Assembly (NCBI RefSeq): GCF_900107675.1
Contig: NZ_FNRI01000006.1
Span: 1-64,000, forward strand
Reading direction: 5' to 3'
Source of the DNA: Alistipes timonensis JC136
Lineage (GTDB): Bacteria; Bacteroidota; Bacteroidia; Bacteroidales; Rikenellaceae
Length of the DNA: 64,000 bases
Shown piece by piece: positions 9,701-18,235 of this stretch (position 1 is its first letter; the number at the start of each line of letters is the position of its first letter). Both the position numbers and the translations under genes were made by a program. Below the pieces are notes generated by a model. It made no database searches. It had not been told where the DNA came from and worked only from the letters and a program-made list of their open reading frames with translations.

Positions 9701-10672
9701 GATCGGATTGAACGGGTAGTTGTCGGAGTTGCAGTAGTAGATTCCGTCGTAGAACGTACCGACCCAGATGCCGCCCTGGTTGTCGGCCCGGAGACTCCAT
9801 ACCGAGCTTTCGCCGAGGGCCCCCAACTCGTCCGTGCGGCACAGACGGTCTGTTCCGAGACGGTCGACGCCGCTCATTGTCCCGATCCAGAGATTTCCTT
9901 TTTGGTCTTCGCAGAAGGTCCGGACCAGGTTGTTTTTTAGCTGCATACCTCCGGAAGCCTCCCGGTGGTAGTGTCCGGCGACCTTATAGTCGCAGCCGAG
10001 CCGCCAGCAGCCGCGGTCCATCGTTCCGATCCAAAGATCACCCCTGCTGTCCGGGTAGAGCGTGCAGATGTTTCCGGCGACGGCCATGCGGCTGTGAATT
10101 TTGCCGTCACCGTCGATCTCGTACAGTCCGCCTTCGGACGTTGCGGCCAGCAGGGTTCCCGCCTGCGAACGGCAAAGAGCGGTGATGTACGTATGGGGGT
10201 GAGGCAGTTCGTGTCGCATACGAAGCGAATCCCCACTGCGCTTGTAAATACGGTTGCCTGATCCGACCCACAACTGTTCCTCTTCGGCATATAAGGCGCA
10301 GTTCGGATAGTCGATCTCCGGGGAACAGAGCCGCCGGGGACGGTTCGTGCGGATGTCATAGCAGAGAATGGCGTTGTAGGAACAGACGTAGACCCGCTCG
10401 CCGCCGTTGCCGCAAAGGGGGCGCATGGGCATCGGTTTTTGCAGAAAGTCGAGCGATGTGCCGTTGTAGCGGTAAAGTCCGTAATTAGAGTTGAGCCATA
10501 TGGCTCCCAGTCCGTCCTGATAGATCGAGAAGACCGAGCTGTTGGAAAACGATTCGAGCCGGCTCATGCGGATAAACCGGAACGAAGTTGCTGGCAGGGG
10601 CCGGGGGATCAGGCATAAAATCGGCAGCAGCAGTTTCAGGAACTTGTGGTGAATGGTTTCAGAGAGGGCCAT
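6713..10672 (-). CDS. Hybrid two-component system sensor/regulator of PUL 1
   Basis: A 1319-residue single-chain HTCS. A signal anchor (about 1-28) is followed by a periplasmic two-propeller Reg_prop region (to ~640) and a Y_Y_Y domain. The membrane helix is near 753-773. The histidine kinase has His801 in ISHELRTPL, followed by an ATPase domain with DTGCGI. The receiver has Asp1114 in VISDVVMPVMDG, and an AraC-type DNA-binding domain is at the C-terminus. Such proteins sense oligosaccharides in the periplasm and activate the adjacent PUL. The gene diverges from the PUL 1 operon, which it very likely controls. A TTG six bases upstream is open, but the ATG is preferred. Confidence 0.95.
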   Translation of the reverse strand: MALSETIHHKFLKLLLPILCLIPRPLPATSFRFIRMSRLESFSNSSVFSIYQDGLGAIWLNSNYGLYRYNGTSLDFLQKPMPMRPLCGNGGERVYVCSYNAILCYDIRTNRPRRLCSPEIDYPNCALYAEEEQLWVGSGNRIYKRSGDSLRMRHELPHPHTYITALCRSQAGTLLAATSEGGLYEIDGDGKIHSRMAVAGNICTLYPDSRGDLWIGTMDRGCWRLGCDYKVAGHYHREASGGMQLKNNLVRTFCEDQKGNLWIGTMSGVDRLGTDRLCRTDELGALGESSVWSLRADNQGGIWVGTFYDGIYYCNSDNYPFNPILLPAERKVKLINAMVEDKRGDLWILTDKFGMFRQSAHDRQIRYIAGSGSHKFKSAWYDADEDAIWAGSYMGTLRKYDIAAQSWSDYTFRSEDGTNGPETVNDIKCHDGRLYLGTTHGVLVFDKRSAQVVRSPIKGYNGIVFSLAFDALDRLWIGGIGVHILDLKSGRMTRYVGHDSNSLNFIKLFCDHDGCMWGASLGQGFIRLDMQQEVRYTQENIGLADNFTSFIGEVDPDVLLIGTNSGLSLFNTRTNRCYNYNHNNGLSISSARSGCILRRANGDIVIGGIDGIETLTPSQVEFSDDSIDIAFDRLIVNNRRIYPGIPDERQPILRQELPFTQKLVLQHRQRNLSVELASFDFEKVYPIFYEYILEGYDNEWTLFSPEHPIVYMNLPPGDYRLCVRASHSKFGNDHTQITLPIEIRAVWYATLPARLLYYIAALTLLGWLLYAFYSRMLLAERLKQKETENLERMRFFINISHELRTPLTLIIGQLELFFRNHGHSSVGMENIENTYRNALSMQRIVSDLLDFEKQNQGYTNIAVSETDLGAFIADIRDSFAQYANYRNIRLKLHLPAETVTASIDKKQMQRVFSNLLINAFKYTPDGGRIDIGMRIKHHRREDNTVTITFADTGCGISEKALPHIFDPFYQDTATTSRDRHNHGTGIGLALSRGILELHHGTLTAQNNRNGGALFTVTLPSGQKWYAGDDKVTSVEQSRPECVSAPLPSRIHTPAPVAAEAPEKGYKMLIVEDDAELRTLLYSIFKRDYRVCEASDGAEGYSMAKKLQPDIVISDVVMPVMDGLSLCGKLRQDLETCHIPIILLTAQPSTGLSLESISQGADDYITKPFNISQLEARCRNLLENRQRMRRKYSRSIAGSEVVTTNDKDANFLTAATEAVERNLYKEDINVQTLCRELNVSKTILTQKIKGITGHSPGEFIEMIRFKKAATLLCDGGRLISEVSYELGFSSPKYFTIRFKKQFGLTPTQFQAEHARTKRSE

Positions 10673-10675
10673 ACG

Positions 10676-10683
10676 CAAATTTA
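10676..10683 (-). promoter_or_regulatory. Possible -7 element overlapping the HTCS start
   Basis: TAAATTTG on the minus strand fits TAnnTTTG but ends only three bases before the HTCS ATG at 10672. If used, the transcript would be leaderless or nearly so. It may also be chance in an AT-rich stretch. Confidence 0.3.
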
Positions 10684-10885
10684 AATACTCGTTTCCGATA
10701 AAAAAAGGATTCCGGCGAAAATCGGAACTATTTTTTCAGCCGGTCGAAACTACCCGTAAATCCGTTCAAAATTACCCTGCGCCTTGGTCGGAAATTTCGC
10801 ATATTTTACTGCGGGACGGAGATCGGACGCCTGTATTTTCGCCCGGGAATCAAAAATTACCCCCAAATCCGGACGATCCTATCCC

Positions 10886-10914
10886 TTGGGAGCGGTGGAA
10901 AAATAATTAATTTG
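10886..10914 (+). promoter_or_regulatory. Candidate promoter of the PUL 1 operon
   Basis: TTG at 10886-10888 is followed 18 bases later by TTAATTTG (10907-10914), one mismatch from TAnnTTTG. Spacing is right for a Bacteroidetes -33/-7 pair. The leader to the ATG at 10971 would be about 50 bases. The rest of the 298-base divergent region shows no gene; it should also hold the HTCS binding site. Confidence 0.4.
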
Positions 10915-10970
10915 TAATGTCGGAACGGTGAACGTCCGACCGAACGGAAGTCAACCTAAACCTAAAACCT

Positions 10971-13406
10971 ATGATTAAAAAATCTACCCTGTTTGTAGTT
11001 GTATCGTTACTGGCGGGCGGCTGTATCGAACCGGATGATTTCGGACCCGAGGGTACCTATACGGTCGGAACCCGCGCGACGGTGAAGGCTGCATCCCTGG
11101 AATATGCGGATGCGGACCGCGAACCGTACCAGCTTCAATGGTATGCGGACGATGCCGTGGACCTTTATTATGCGCCGACGAAGCTGTGGACGACCTATGC
11201 CCGGACTTCGCCGGGAACGGACGCTTCTGTCGCCGGTTTCTCAGCCGAACAGGAATGGGAGTACGGCCGCCGGTCGCATATCTTTTATGCGATAGCCCCC
11301 TCCCGGGCGTTGTCGGAAACGTCTGAATCCGATCCGTCGGGACTGTCGCTCGAACTGGCCGAAACACAGCTCGTGAGCGACGGGATCGAGAAATACATGG
11401 TCAGCAGTGCGCTGGCTGTCGTGAAGGAGTCGTCCGGAGAAAAGCACGTCGAACTGCAACTCTTTCCCGCACTGTCGCTGTTGGATCTGGAACTTTCGGC
11501 CACCAGCGATTTCGTGCTGAAAACGCTCTCGCTGACCACCGTCGGGGCCGGGACCGGCAAGGGGCTTACCGGTCCCTACAAACTCGACGCGGCGACTACG
11601 ACGGTCAATATGCGGACAACGACCGGTAATAGTGTGACCCTGGATTTCGGCGAGGGACTCACGATGGAGAAAGGCAAGCGCTATCAGGCCCGTGCGGTCG
11701 TGCTTCCTGCGAAACTTGCAGGAGTGAATCTTTCGGTTTCGGGCAGCACGTCCAAAAGCTCGCTCGAACTTTCGGCCTGCGAGGCGGCGGACCTGAAACC
11801 GGGAACCGTCAATAAGCTCTCCCTGAGCCTTTCGCCGGGTCCCATCCGGCAGGATTACACCTTCAATGTCACTTCGGGAGCTATCGGTGAAGAGGCCAAC
11901 AACAAACAGCTTATTTACCTCGGCGCCAACAAAACCCAGTCTACGGCCGTCAAAGGTATCCGAATCGCCGAGAGCAAGGTGGATCTCGAATACGAGAGCG
12001 GCGAGACGAAATCCGAGGATACTTTCTGGGAAGCCGCGGCTCCCGATTGGATCGTGCTCAGCCAAACGAGCGGCAAAGGTGCCGCCGATATCGACGTGAT
12101 GGTGCTTCCGAATCTCAATCCCCTGAAAAAAGATCGTGTGGAGACCACCACCGACCTTTCGGCTGACGGTACGGCCAACACCTACCTGGTCCATGCGCCC
12201 GGTACCTACCGTTTCGATGCCCGGGTGATGGGGAACGGCGATGCGGGGGTTCCCGACGGTGCCGGATTCACCGATTATAACGGTTCCGAGATCGCTTCGG
12301 CGGCTTTGTCGGGCGGCGTGTCGGCCCGCGTGCTTTGGCAGGAGTGCGTCAGCCAGATTACGGATGTGAAGTACGACGGCTCCTCCATCGAATTTACGAC
12401 GAGCGATCATGTCGTACCTTCGAATGCCGTTATCGCGCTCTGCGATGCAGCCGGGCGGATCGTCTGGTCGTGGCAGATCTGGTTCACCGATGAACTGAAC
12501 ACCGACGATGTGATCGTCAATGCGAATACCAATGAAACGGCCGTAGCGCAGGGGTTGAACCGCTTTTCGCTGATGGACCGCAACTTGGGCGCGATGTGCC
12601 GCCTGGACGGCGATGCGACCCGATTCCCCAAGAAACGCGAGGGTGAGATCACGGTCATCCAATATACCGACGAGTCGAAAACCATCCCTACCGGAAAATC
12701 GTTCACCACGAAGGTTTACCAGCACGGTGTGGCCTCGAACTCTTATTACAAACCGCTCTGCTACTGCGGCATGAAGTACCAGTGGGGCCGTAAGGACCCC
12801 TTCGTGAGCCCGTACACCTCCGGCAACTGGCCGGCCTTCGTCCGGTTCGACGGCGACAACAACGAGATTGCCCGCATCGTGACGGCAAACGGAGGTTTCG
12901 GAAAGGGGTACGGCATAACCATCGCTTCGGGCATTACGTCTCCCGACACGTACTACAAACCCAACAGCACGGTGCACTGGATGGATGCCCACAACTACGA
13001 TCTCTGGGGCAATGCCGACGGCAACAAGGTCGATGCGGCGACCAATGCACGGCCCTATGGCATGAAGACGGTCTACGATCCGTGTCCGCCGGGGTATAAG
13101 GTGCCGACGATCGATGCCTTTACGGCCTTTTCGACGACCTGGGTGGTCGGCGGTTTCTCGAACGGCTATTTCTTCCGGGCCGGCAGTTCGGACACCGCAG
13201 GCGTCTTCTTCCCCGCGGCCGGAGAGATCAACTCGGGCGGTTCGCTGGGAAGCATGGGGGCCGAAGCCTATTATTACACGGGAAGCGTTACCAAAGGGTC
13301 GAACAATTCCCACCAGCTGCAGATCAAGAACGGCTTGGTCAACAACAATAACAATACCGGTCACGGTAATGCCCGTCCGGTGCGCTGCATGCGTGAAACG
13401 CGATAA
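10971..13406 (+). CDS. Fimbrillin-like surface lipoprotein with C-terminal FISUMP-like domain
   Basis: An 811-residue lipoprotein (LLAGGC, Cys18). Acidic residues after the cysteine (CIEPDDFG) suggest surface export. Residues ~30-290 resemble Mfa-like/fimbrillin beta-sandwich repeats (for example YAIAPSRALSE and LPAKLAGVNLSVSG). Residues ~430-811 carry a second unit. It has VWSWQIWFTDE, then MDRNLGA, YQWGRKDPF, VYDPCPPGYKVP and a final ARPVRCMRE, matching the Fibrobacter major-paralogous (FISUMP) type. It is the first gene of PUL 1, before the hydrolase and SusCD. A glycan-binding or surface-scaffold role is inferred from context and from a same-architecture protein in PUL 2 (34001-35881). 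Confidence 0.75.
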   Translation: MIKKSTLFVVVSLLAGGCIEPDDFGPEGTYTVGTRATVKAASLEYADADREPYQLQWYADDAVDLYYAPTKLWTTYARTSPGTDASVAGFSAEQEWEYGRRSHIFYAIAPSRALSETSESDPSGLSLELAETQLVSDGIEKYMVSSALAVVKESSGEKHVELQLFPALSLLDLELSATSDFVLKTLSLTTVGAGTGKGLTGPYKLDAATTTVNMRTTTGNSVTLDFGEGLTMEKGKRYQARAVVLPAKLAGVNLSVSGSTSKSSLELSACEAADLKPGTVNKLSLSLSPGPIRQDYTFNVTSGAIGEEANNKQLIYLGANKTQSTAVKGIRIAESKVDLEYESGETKSEDTFWEAAAPDWIVLSQTSGKGAADIDVMVLPNLNPLKKDRVETTTDLSADGTANTYLVHAPGTYRFDARVMGNGDAGVPDGAGFTDYNGSEIASAALSGGVSARVLWQECVSQITDVKYDGSSIEFTTSDHVVPSNAVIALCDAAGRIVWSWQIWFTDELNTDDVIVNANTNETAVAQGLNRFSLMDRNLGAMCRLDGDATRFPKKREGEITVIQYTDESKTIPTGKSFTTKVYQHGVASNSYYKPLCYCGMKYQWGRKDPFVSPYTSGNWPAFVRFDGDNNEIARIVTANGGFGKGYGITIASGITSPDTYYKPNSTVHWMDAHNYDLWGNADGNKVDAATNARPYGMKTVYDPCPPGYKVPTIDAFTAFSTTWVVGGFSNGYFFRAGSSDTAGVFFPAAGEINSGGSLGSMGAEAYYYTGSVTKGSNNSHQLQIKNGLVNNNNNTGHGNARPVRCMRETR

Positions 13407-13432
13407 TTCAACCATCAACAAACCGAAAAACA

Positions 13433-14950
13433 ATGAATCTGAACTGTTTTATCATTAGTGTGGCTTTGCTTGCCGCCGGTCTGACGGCGGGATGCGCCAC
13501 GGAACACGATATCGAATCCGATCATAAAAAGGATTTTACCGAGCGTCTCGTTCTGGAAACCAGGACGGGGCAGTATAAGGAGAAACCGGGCGATACGGAA
13601 TGGACGGAAACGACCTCGCGGATTGTCTCCGGGAGTTGCCGCCCCGAAGTTCCGGCCCTGACGGCCTGGGGAGGCCGCAAGGACCTGACGGCGACGGATA
13701 TCGAAGGTACGGACGGTTATTTCCGCCTGGGCCGCGTCGGGCGCCGCTGGGTCTTCGTCGATCCGGAGGGCGGGGTGAATATCATCCGTGGCACCCAAAA
13801 CGTCGCTTATCCCGAGAGCAGCCGTTTTGCATCGGCGGACGACTGGGCCGCCGAAACGGCGGAACTGTTGCTCGCCTACGGATTCAACCATGCCGATTTC
13901 ACGGGCGTACGGCCGCAGTATCAACTGAACGCCCGAAACGAGCGGATACTGAATCCCGCCGAGGGCCGAAAGAATTCGCATTCCGTAGCCCTGAACATGC
14001 TGCGGTCCTTTATGTGGGACGACGCCCGGAACCTGCCGTGGACCTATGACGACACCGACCGCGACATGAATCGGCTGAACCTGATCTTCGAGGAGCGTTA
14101 CGAAACCTATCTCGACGAGAAAACCCGCGAGATTTGCGCACAGGTCGCCGACGATCCCTATATGCTGGGTTACCAGCTCGACAACGAACTGGGCTTCCGC
14201 GGGTGGGACTACCGGTACGGCAATCAGGATGTGCTGCTGCATAAGTTTCTCGCCCTGCCCGATGCGGCGGCGGCCCGCCGGTATGCCGAGGCGTTCGTCG
14301 TCGAGAAGGGGCTGAACCGCTCCGAGGTCATGACCGTCACGAAGACTGCGGATGTCGTCCGGCTCGGGCTTTCGGATGCCTATGACGAGTTCCGCTCGCG
14401 CGTCGCCGAAAAGTATTACAAACAGTATCACGACGTTATCCGCAAATACGACCGCAACCACCTGATCTTCGGCAGCCGTCTGCACAGCAACGGCAAATAC
14501 GACAGACAGACGTTGCAGGCTTGTGCCAAGTATTGCGATGTGGTGACGATCAATTATTACGGGGTCTGGACTCCCGAAGCCGATTTCCTGGAAGAGTTCC
14601 GTTCGTGGACCGGCGACCGTCCGTTTTTCGTCACCGAATTCTATGTGAAGGGAGAGGACGCCAATTACGACGGGACGCCTTACAACAACCTCAGCGGAGG
14701 CGGCTGGGTGGTGCCGTCGCAGATCGCCCGCGGCGATTTCTACCAGAATTTCTGTCTCGGGCTGCTCGAAGCCGACAACTGCGCCGGATGGACCTATTTC
14801 GCCTACGACGACGCTTTTACGAGCACGGCCGACAACAACTGCAATCGGGGGCTGGTTTCGGCCAAATTCTATCCCTGGCTCGGATTCCTCGAAGGCGTGG
14901 GCCGTCTGAACCGGAATGTTTACGCCGTCATGGACCGTTTCGACAAGTGA
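13433..14950 (+). CDS. Agarase-like glycoside hydrolase lipoprotein (clan GH-A type)
   Basis: A 505-residue secreted enzyme with a lipoprotein signal (GLTAGC, Cys21) followed by acidic residues, so probably surface-exposed. The core looks like a TIM barrel related to beta-agarases. RRWVFVDPEGG opens the domain. LDNELGFRGW supplies the likely acid/base Glu252, and FFVTEFYVKGED the likely nucleophile Glu402. It is closely related to the last gene of the operon (25843-27336), sharing INYYGVWTPE and the FYVKGED active-site segment. It lies 26 bases after the lipoprotein and 44 before SusC. The bond cleaved is unknown; a beta-galactosidic linkage is a guess from agarase relatives. Confidence 0.75.
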   Translation: MNLNCFIISVALLAAGLTAGCATEHDIESDHKKDFTERLVLETRTGQYKEKPGDTEWTETTSRIVSGSCRPEVPALTAWGGRKDLTATDIEGTDGYFRLGRVGRRWVFVDPEGGVNIIRGTQNVAYPESSRFASADDWAAETAELLLAYGFNHADFTGVRPQYQLNARNERILNPAEGRKNSHSVALNMLRSFMWDDARNLPWTYDDTDRDMNRLNLIFEERYETYLDEKTREICAQVADDPYMLGYQLDNELGFRGWDYRYGNQDVLLHKFLALPDAAAARRYAEAFVVEKGLNRSEVMTVTKTADVVRLGLSDAYDEFRSRVAEKYYKQYHDVIRKYDRNHLIFGSRLHSNGKYDRQTLQACAKYCDVVTINYYGVWTPEADFLEEFRSWTGDRPFFVTEFYVKGEDANYDGTPYNNLSGGGWVVPSQIARGDFYQNFCLGLLEADNCAGWTYFAYDDAFTSTADNNCNRGLVSAKFYPWLGFLEGVGRLNRNVYAVMDRFDK

Positions 14951-14994
14951 TCCATGCGGTTCGACAATCGAAAACTACTAATATTCGGAAATTT

Positions 14995-17900
14995 ATGAAA
15001 AAGTTTGTCTACATATTGCTTTTCATCGCAGTGTGGTTTTTCGTTCCGGTGCCGTGTTCCGTGGCGTCGGCGCAGCCGAAACAAGATGTTCCGCAGGTTA
15101 CGGGCAGGGTCGTCGACGAGCACGGCAGCCCGGTGGTCGGTGCGGCGGTCGTCGTTGCCGGGACGCAGTCGGGCGCTACGACCGACACCCGCGGGCGATT
15201 CACGATCAAAGGGGTGAATGCGGGAACGTTGCAGGTCCGGTTCATCGGCTACCAGACTGCCGAGGTCAATATCCAGCCCAGGAAAACGCATTACGACATT
15301 ACCTTGCAGGAAGAGATCCGCTCGGTCGACGAGGTGGTGGTCATCGGTTACAGCGCCGTTCCGCGCAAGGACCTGACGGGATCGGTGGCGGCCATGCGTT
15401 CGGACGAACTGATGAAGACCGGCTCGACCGATTTCACTTCCGCGCTGCAGGGGCGCATGGCCGGCGTGCGTGTCACGACGCAGTCGGGCGAGGCCGGGGC
15501 CGGCGTGGACATCACCATCCGCGGCACCAATTCGCTGAATGCCGGCACGGCGCCGCTCTATGTCATCGACGGCATGCAGATCGACGTGAACGAGGGCGAG
15601 GTGGCGACCTCTTCGGCCGGCGGCGGCCAGAACACCTACAACCCGCTCGCGTCGATCAACCCCAACGACATTGCGTCGATCGACGTGCTGAAAGACGCTT
15701 CGGCGGCCGCCATCTACGGAGCGCGCGGCGCCAACGGCGTCATCATCATCACGACCAAGAGCGGCAGCTCCTCGTTGAAGACCGACATCAACCTGAATAT
15801 GTATTTCGGCGTGCAACAGATTACCAGACAGTTTGATGTGCTCGACGGACAGGGATATGTCGACTACAAATTCGCTCGTGGCTCGGACAAGGAGATCTGG
15901 GGCAAAGATTATCAGGACGGCAACGGCGTGGTGCCGCGCAATGTGGCCGGGGACGGTTTGCAGACGTTCGATTACCAGGACGCCATGACCCGCACGGGGT
16001 TCATGCAGAATTACGACGTTTCGCTGAATACCGTCGCGAACAAGACCCGGATCTCCGCCTCGCTGGGCTATTACGACCAGCAGGGTATCATCGAGAGCAA
16101 CGGCTTTCAACGCTATTCGGGCCGTATCAAGGTCGACCACGAGATCAACCGGAAGTTTTCGGCGGGCATTTCCGCTACTTTCGGGCGGGTGGACAACAAG
16201 GGCGCCATGAGCAGCGGCGGCGTTTCCGGCACGGGCGGTTACACGGGTATCGTCCAGATGATGTACACCGAACGTCCCGTGATTCTGTACACGGCCAGCG
16301 AGCTGGCCGGCGAATACGCCGACTATGTCGATCTGACCTCGATGATCTCCAACGAAGTTTACAAGCGCTCATTGTTCGACCGGCTGCTCGGCAATGTCTA
16401 CGTGCAGTACAAGCCGATCGCCGATCTGCGCATCCGTGTCAGCGGTTCGCTCTCCGATACGAATTCGAAACTGAGCGAGTTTTACTCCTCGCGCAGCCGT
16501 TGGGGGCGCGGCAGCGACGGACGTTCGCAGATCACGAATACCGGAACGCTCGGCTATACGCTCAACGCGACGGCCGAATATACGAAACGTTTCAATAAGG
16601 TCCACAATTTCGGAGCGTTGGTCGGCGTCGAGATCAACGGCTACCATTATGAGAACTCTTCGACCCGCGTCGACAACTTCGAAGACCAGAGCACGGGAGT
16701 TTTCGACATCGGCAAGGGCCTGACGCCCCAGTCGTGGAATTCGAACGTTTACCAGACGAACCGCGCCTCGGCATTCGCCCGGCTGAGCTACAATTTCGAC
16801 AACCGCTATTACCTGACGGTCAACATGCGCGTCGACGGTTCCTCGAATTTCGCCAAAAACAACCGTGTCGGTTATTTTCCGTCGCTGGCGGCAGCCTGGC
16901 GCATCGACAAGGAGGGATTTATGAAAGAGGTTAAAGCGATCAACAACTTTAAGATCCGCGCCAGCGCGGGTATTACGGGCAATGACCGGATCACCTCTTA
17001 CTCCTACCTTTCGCAAATGGGATCGAGTTATTACGCTTCCAACGGCAGCCTGAATTACGGCATGGCCATCACCAATTCGGGAAATCCCGGGCTGAAATGG
17101 GAAACGACCTATCAGTACGACGTGGGTCTTGACCTGGATCTTTTCAAAAGCCGCATCTCCCTGACCGCCGACTACTACCTCAAAGACACGCGCGACATGT
17201 TGTACAATGCCAGTATTCCCTCGCAGTCGGGTTATTCGAAGCAGTGGAAAAATCTCGGTCGCATGACCAATCAGGGTTTCGAGTTTACGCTGACCACGCA
17301 GAACGTCAACCATAAGAAATTCGGCTGGACGACGACCGTGAATTTCGATACGAACAAGACCCGGCTTATCTCGCTGGGCGGTCAGGAGCGTTATTTCCCC
17401 GTGTCTCAGAATTACGGTTCGTTCTCGGGGCAGGAGATCGCCCGCGTCATTGTCGGAGAACCTATCGGAGTGGTGTACGGTTATGTCTGGGATGGGAACT
17501 ACCAGCTCTCGGATTTCGACTGGACCGATCCCAATACGGGGACTGTTGTCGATCCCTCGGTCATTACCTCGGAAAATATGAGCCGGTTCAAATATACGCT
17601 TAAAGAGGGGGTACCCTCATTCGAGGGCAAGACGGTCGCACCGGGCGACCGCAAGTACCGGGATCTGACGGGCGAAGGCGTCGTCAACTCCAATGACCGG
17701 ACGGCCATCGGCAACACCGATCCGCTCTTCAATTTCGGTATCAACAACGAGTTCCGCATCGGCAGCCTGGATGTCGGCGTCTTCATCGACGGCTCCTACG
17801 GCGGCAAGATACTCAATGCCTTCCGCCGCCAGCTGGAACCCTCGCTGAACAACAATATCAACAATCTCTCGACCGAGGCGTGGGAGGGCCGATGGACCCC

Positions 17901-18216
17901 TGAGAACGGATCGAACGTCTATGCACGGCTTCTTAACCAGACCGACCAGCAGGTTTCCACCTACTATGTGGAGGACGGTTCCTATTTGCGCATCAAGAAT
18001 CTGAATGTCGGCTACACCTTCGGACGAAAGTATTTCGGCCGCTCGGGGATCAGCAAGCTGCGCGTATATCTGCTCATCGACAACGTATATACCTTCACCA
18101 GGTATTCGGGACTCGATCCCGAGGTGCGTTCGTACGAAAAATTCCTGCGGGCGTTGGATCAAACGTCGTATCCGCGTACCCGGAACTATATGGCAGGCGT
18201 AAACATCACTTTCTAA
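14995..18216 (+). CDS. susC: SusC-type TonB-dependent glycan transporter (PUL 1)
   Basis: A 1073-residue outer membrane transporter. It has a signal peptide (~1-28), a carboxypeptidase-regulatory-like domain (~35-110, VTGRVVDEHGSPVVGA), a TonB-box region (VDEVVVIGY) and a plug domain with IDVLKDASAAAIYGARGANG. A 22-strand barrel follows, ending in the usual terminal aromatic (NITF). The ORF is open upstream to 14521 inside the hydrolase gene in another frame; the ATG at 14995 is chosen because it starts the signal peptide. SusD begins 20 bases downstream. Together they would bind and import the PUL 1 oligosaccharide. Confidence 0.95.
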   Translation: MKKFVYILLFIAVWFFVPVPCSVASAQPKQDVPQVTGRVVDEHGSPVVGAAVVVAGTQSGATTDTRGRFTIKGVNAGTLQVRFIGYQTAEVNIQPRKTHYDITLQEEIRSVDEVVVIGYSAVPRKDLTGSVAAMRSDELMKTGSTDFTSALQGRMAGVRVTTQSGEAGAGVDITIRGTNSLNAGTAPLYVIDGMQIDVNEGEVATSSAGGGQNTYNPLASINPNDIASIDVLKDASAAAIYGARGANGVIIITTKSGSSSLKTDINLNMYFGVQQITRQFDVLDGQGYVDYKFARGSDKEIWGKDYQDGNGVVPRNVAGDGLQTFDYQDAMTRTGFMQNYDVSLNTVANKTRISASLGYYDQQGIIESNGFQRYSGRIKVDHEINRKFSAGISATFGRVDNKGAMSSGGVSGTGGYTGIVQMMYTERPVILYTASELAGEYADYVDLTSMISNEVYKRSLFDRLLGNVYVQYKPIADLRIRVSGSLSDTNSKLSEFYSSRSRWGRGSDGRSQITNTGTLGYTLNATAEYTKRFNKVHNFGALVGVEINGYHYENSSTRVDNFEDQSTGVFDIGKGLTPQSWNSNVYQTNRASAFARLSYNFDNRYYLTVNMRVDGSSNFAKNNRVGYFPSLAAAWRIDKEGFMKEVKAINNFKIRASAGITGNDRITSYSYLSQMGSSYYASNGSLNYGMAITNSGNPGLKWETTYQYDVGLDLDLFKSRISLTADYYLKDTRDMLYNASIPSQSGYSKQWKNLGRMTNQGFEFTLTTQNVNHKKFGWTTTVNFDTNKTRLISLGGQERYFPVSQNYGSFSGQEIARVIVGEPIGVVYGYVWDGNYQLSDFDWTDPNTGTVVDPSVITSENMSRFKYTLKEGVPSFEGKTVAPGDRKYRDLTGEGVVNSNDRTAIGNTDPLFNFGINNEFRIGSLDVGVFIDGSYGGKILNAFRRQLEPSLNNNINNLSTEAWEGRWTPENGSNVYARLLNQTDQQVSTYYVEDGSYLRIKNLNVGYTFGRKYFGRSGISKLRVYLLIDNVYTFTRYSGLDPEVRSYEKFLRALDQTSYPRTRNYMAGVNITF

Positions 18217-18235
18217 TTTCCAAGGATCAAAGAAT

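Noticed and set aside
14521..14994. 158-codon in-frame upstream extension of SusC
   Set aside because: It overlaps the hydrolase gene in another frame, has no signal peptide, and the ATG at 14995 begins a typical signal sequence.
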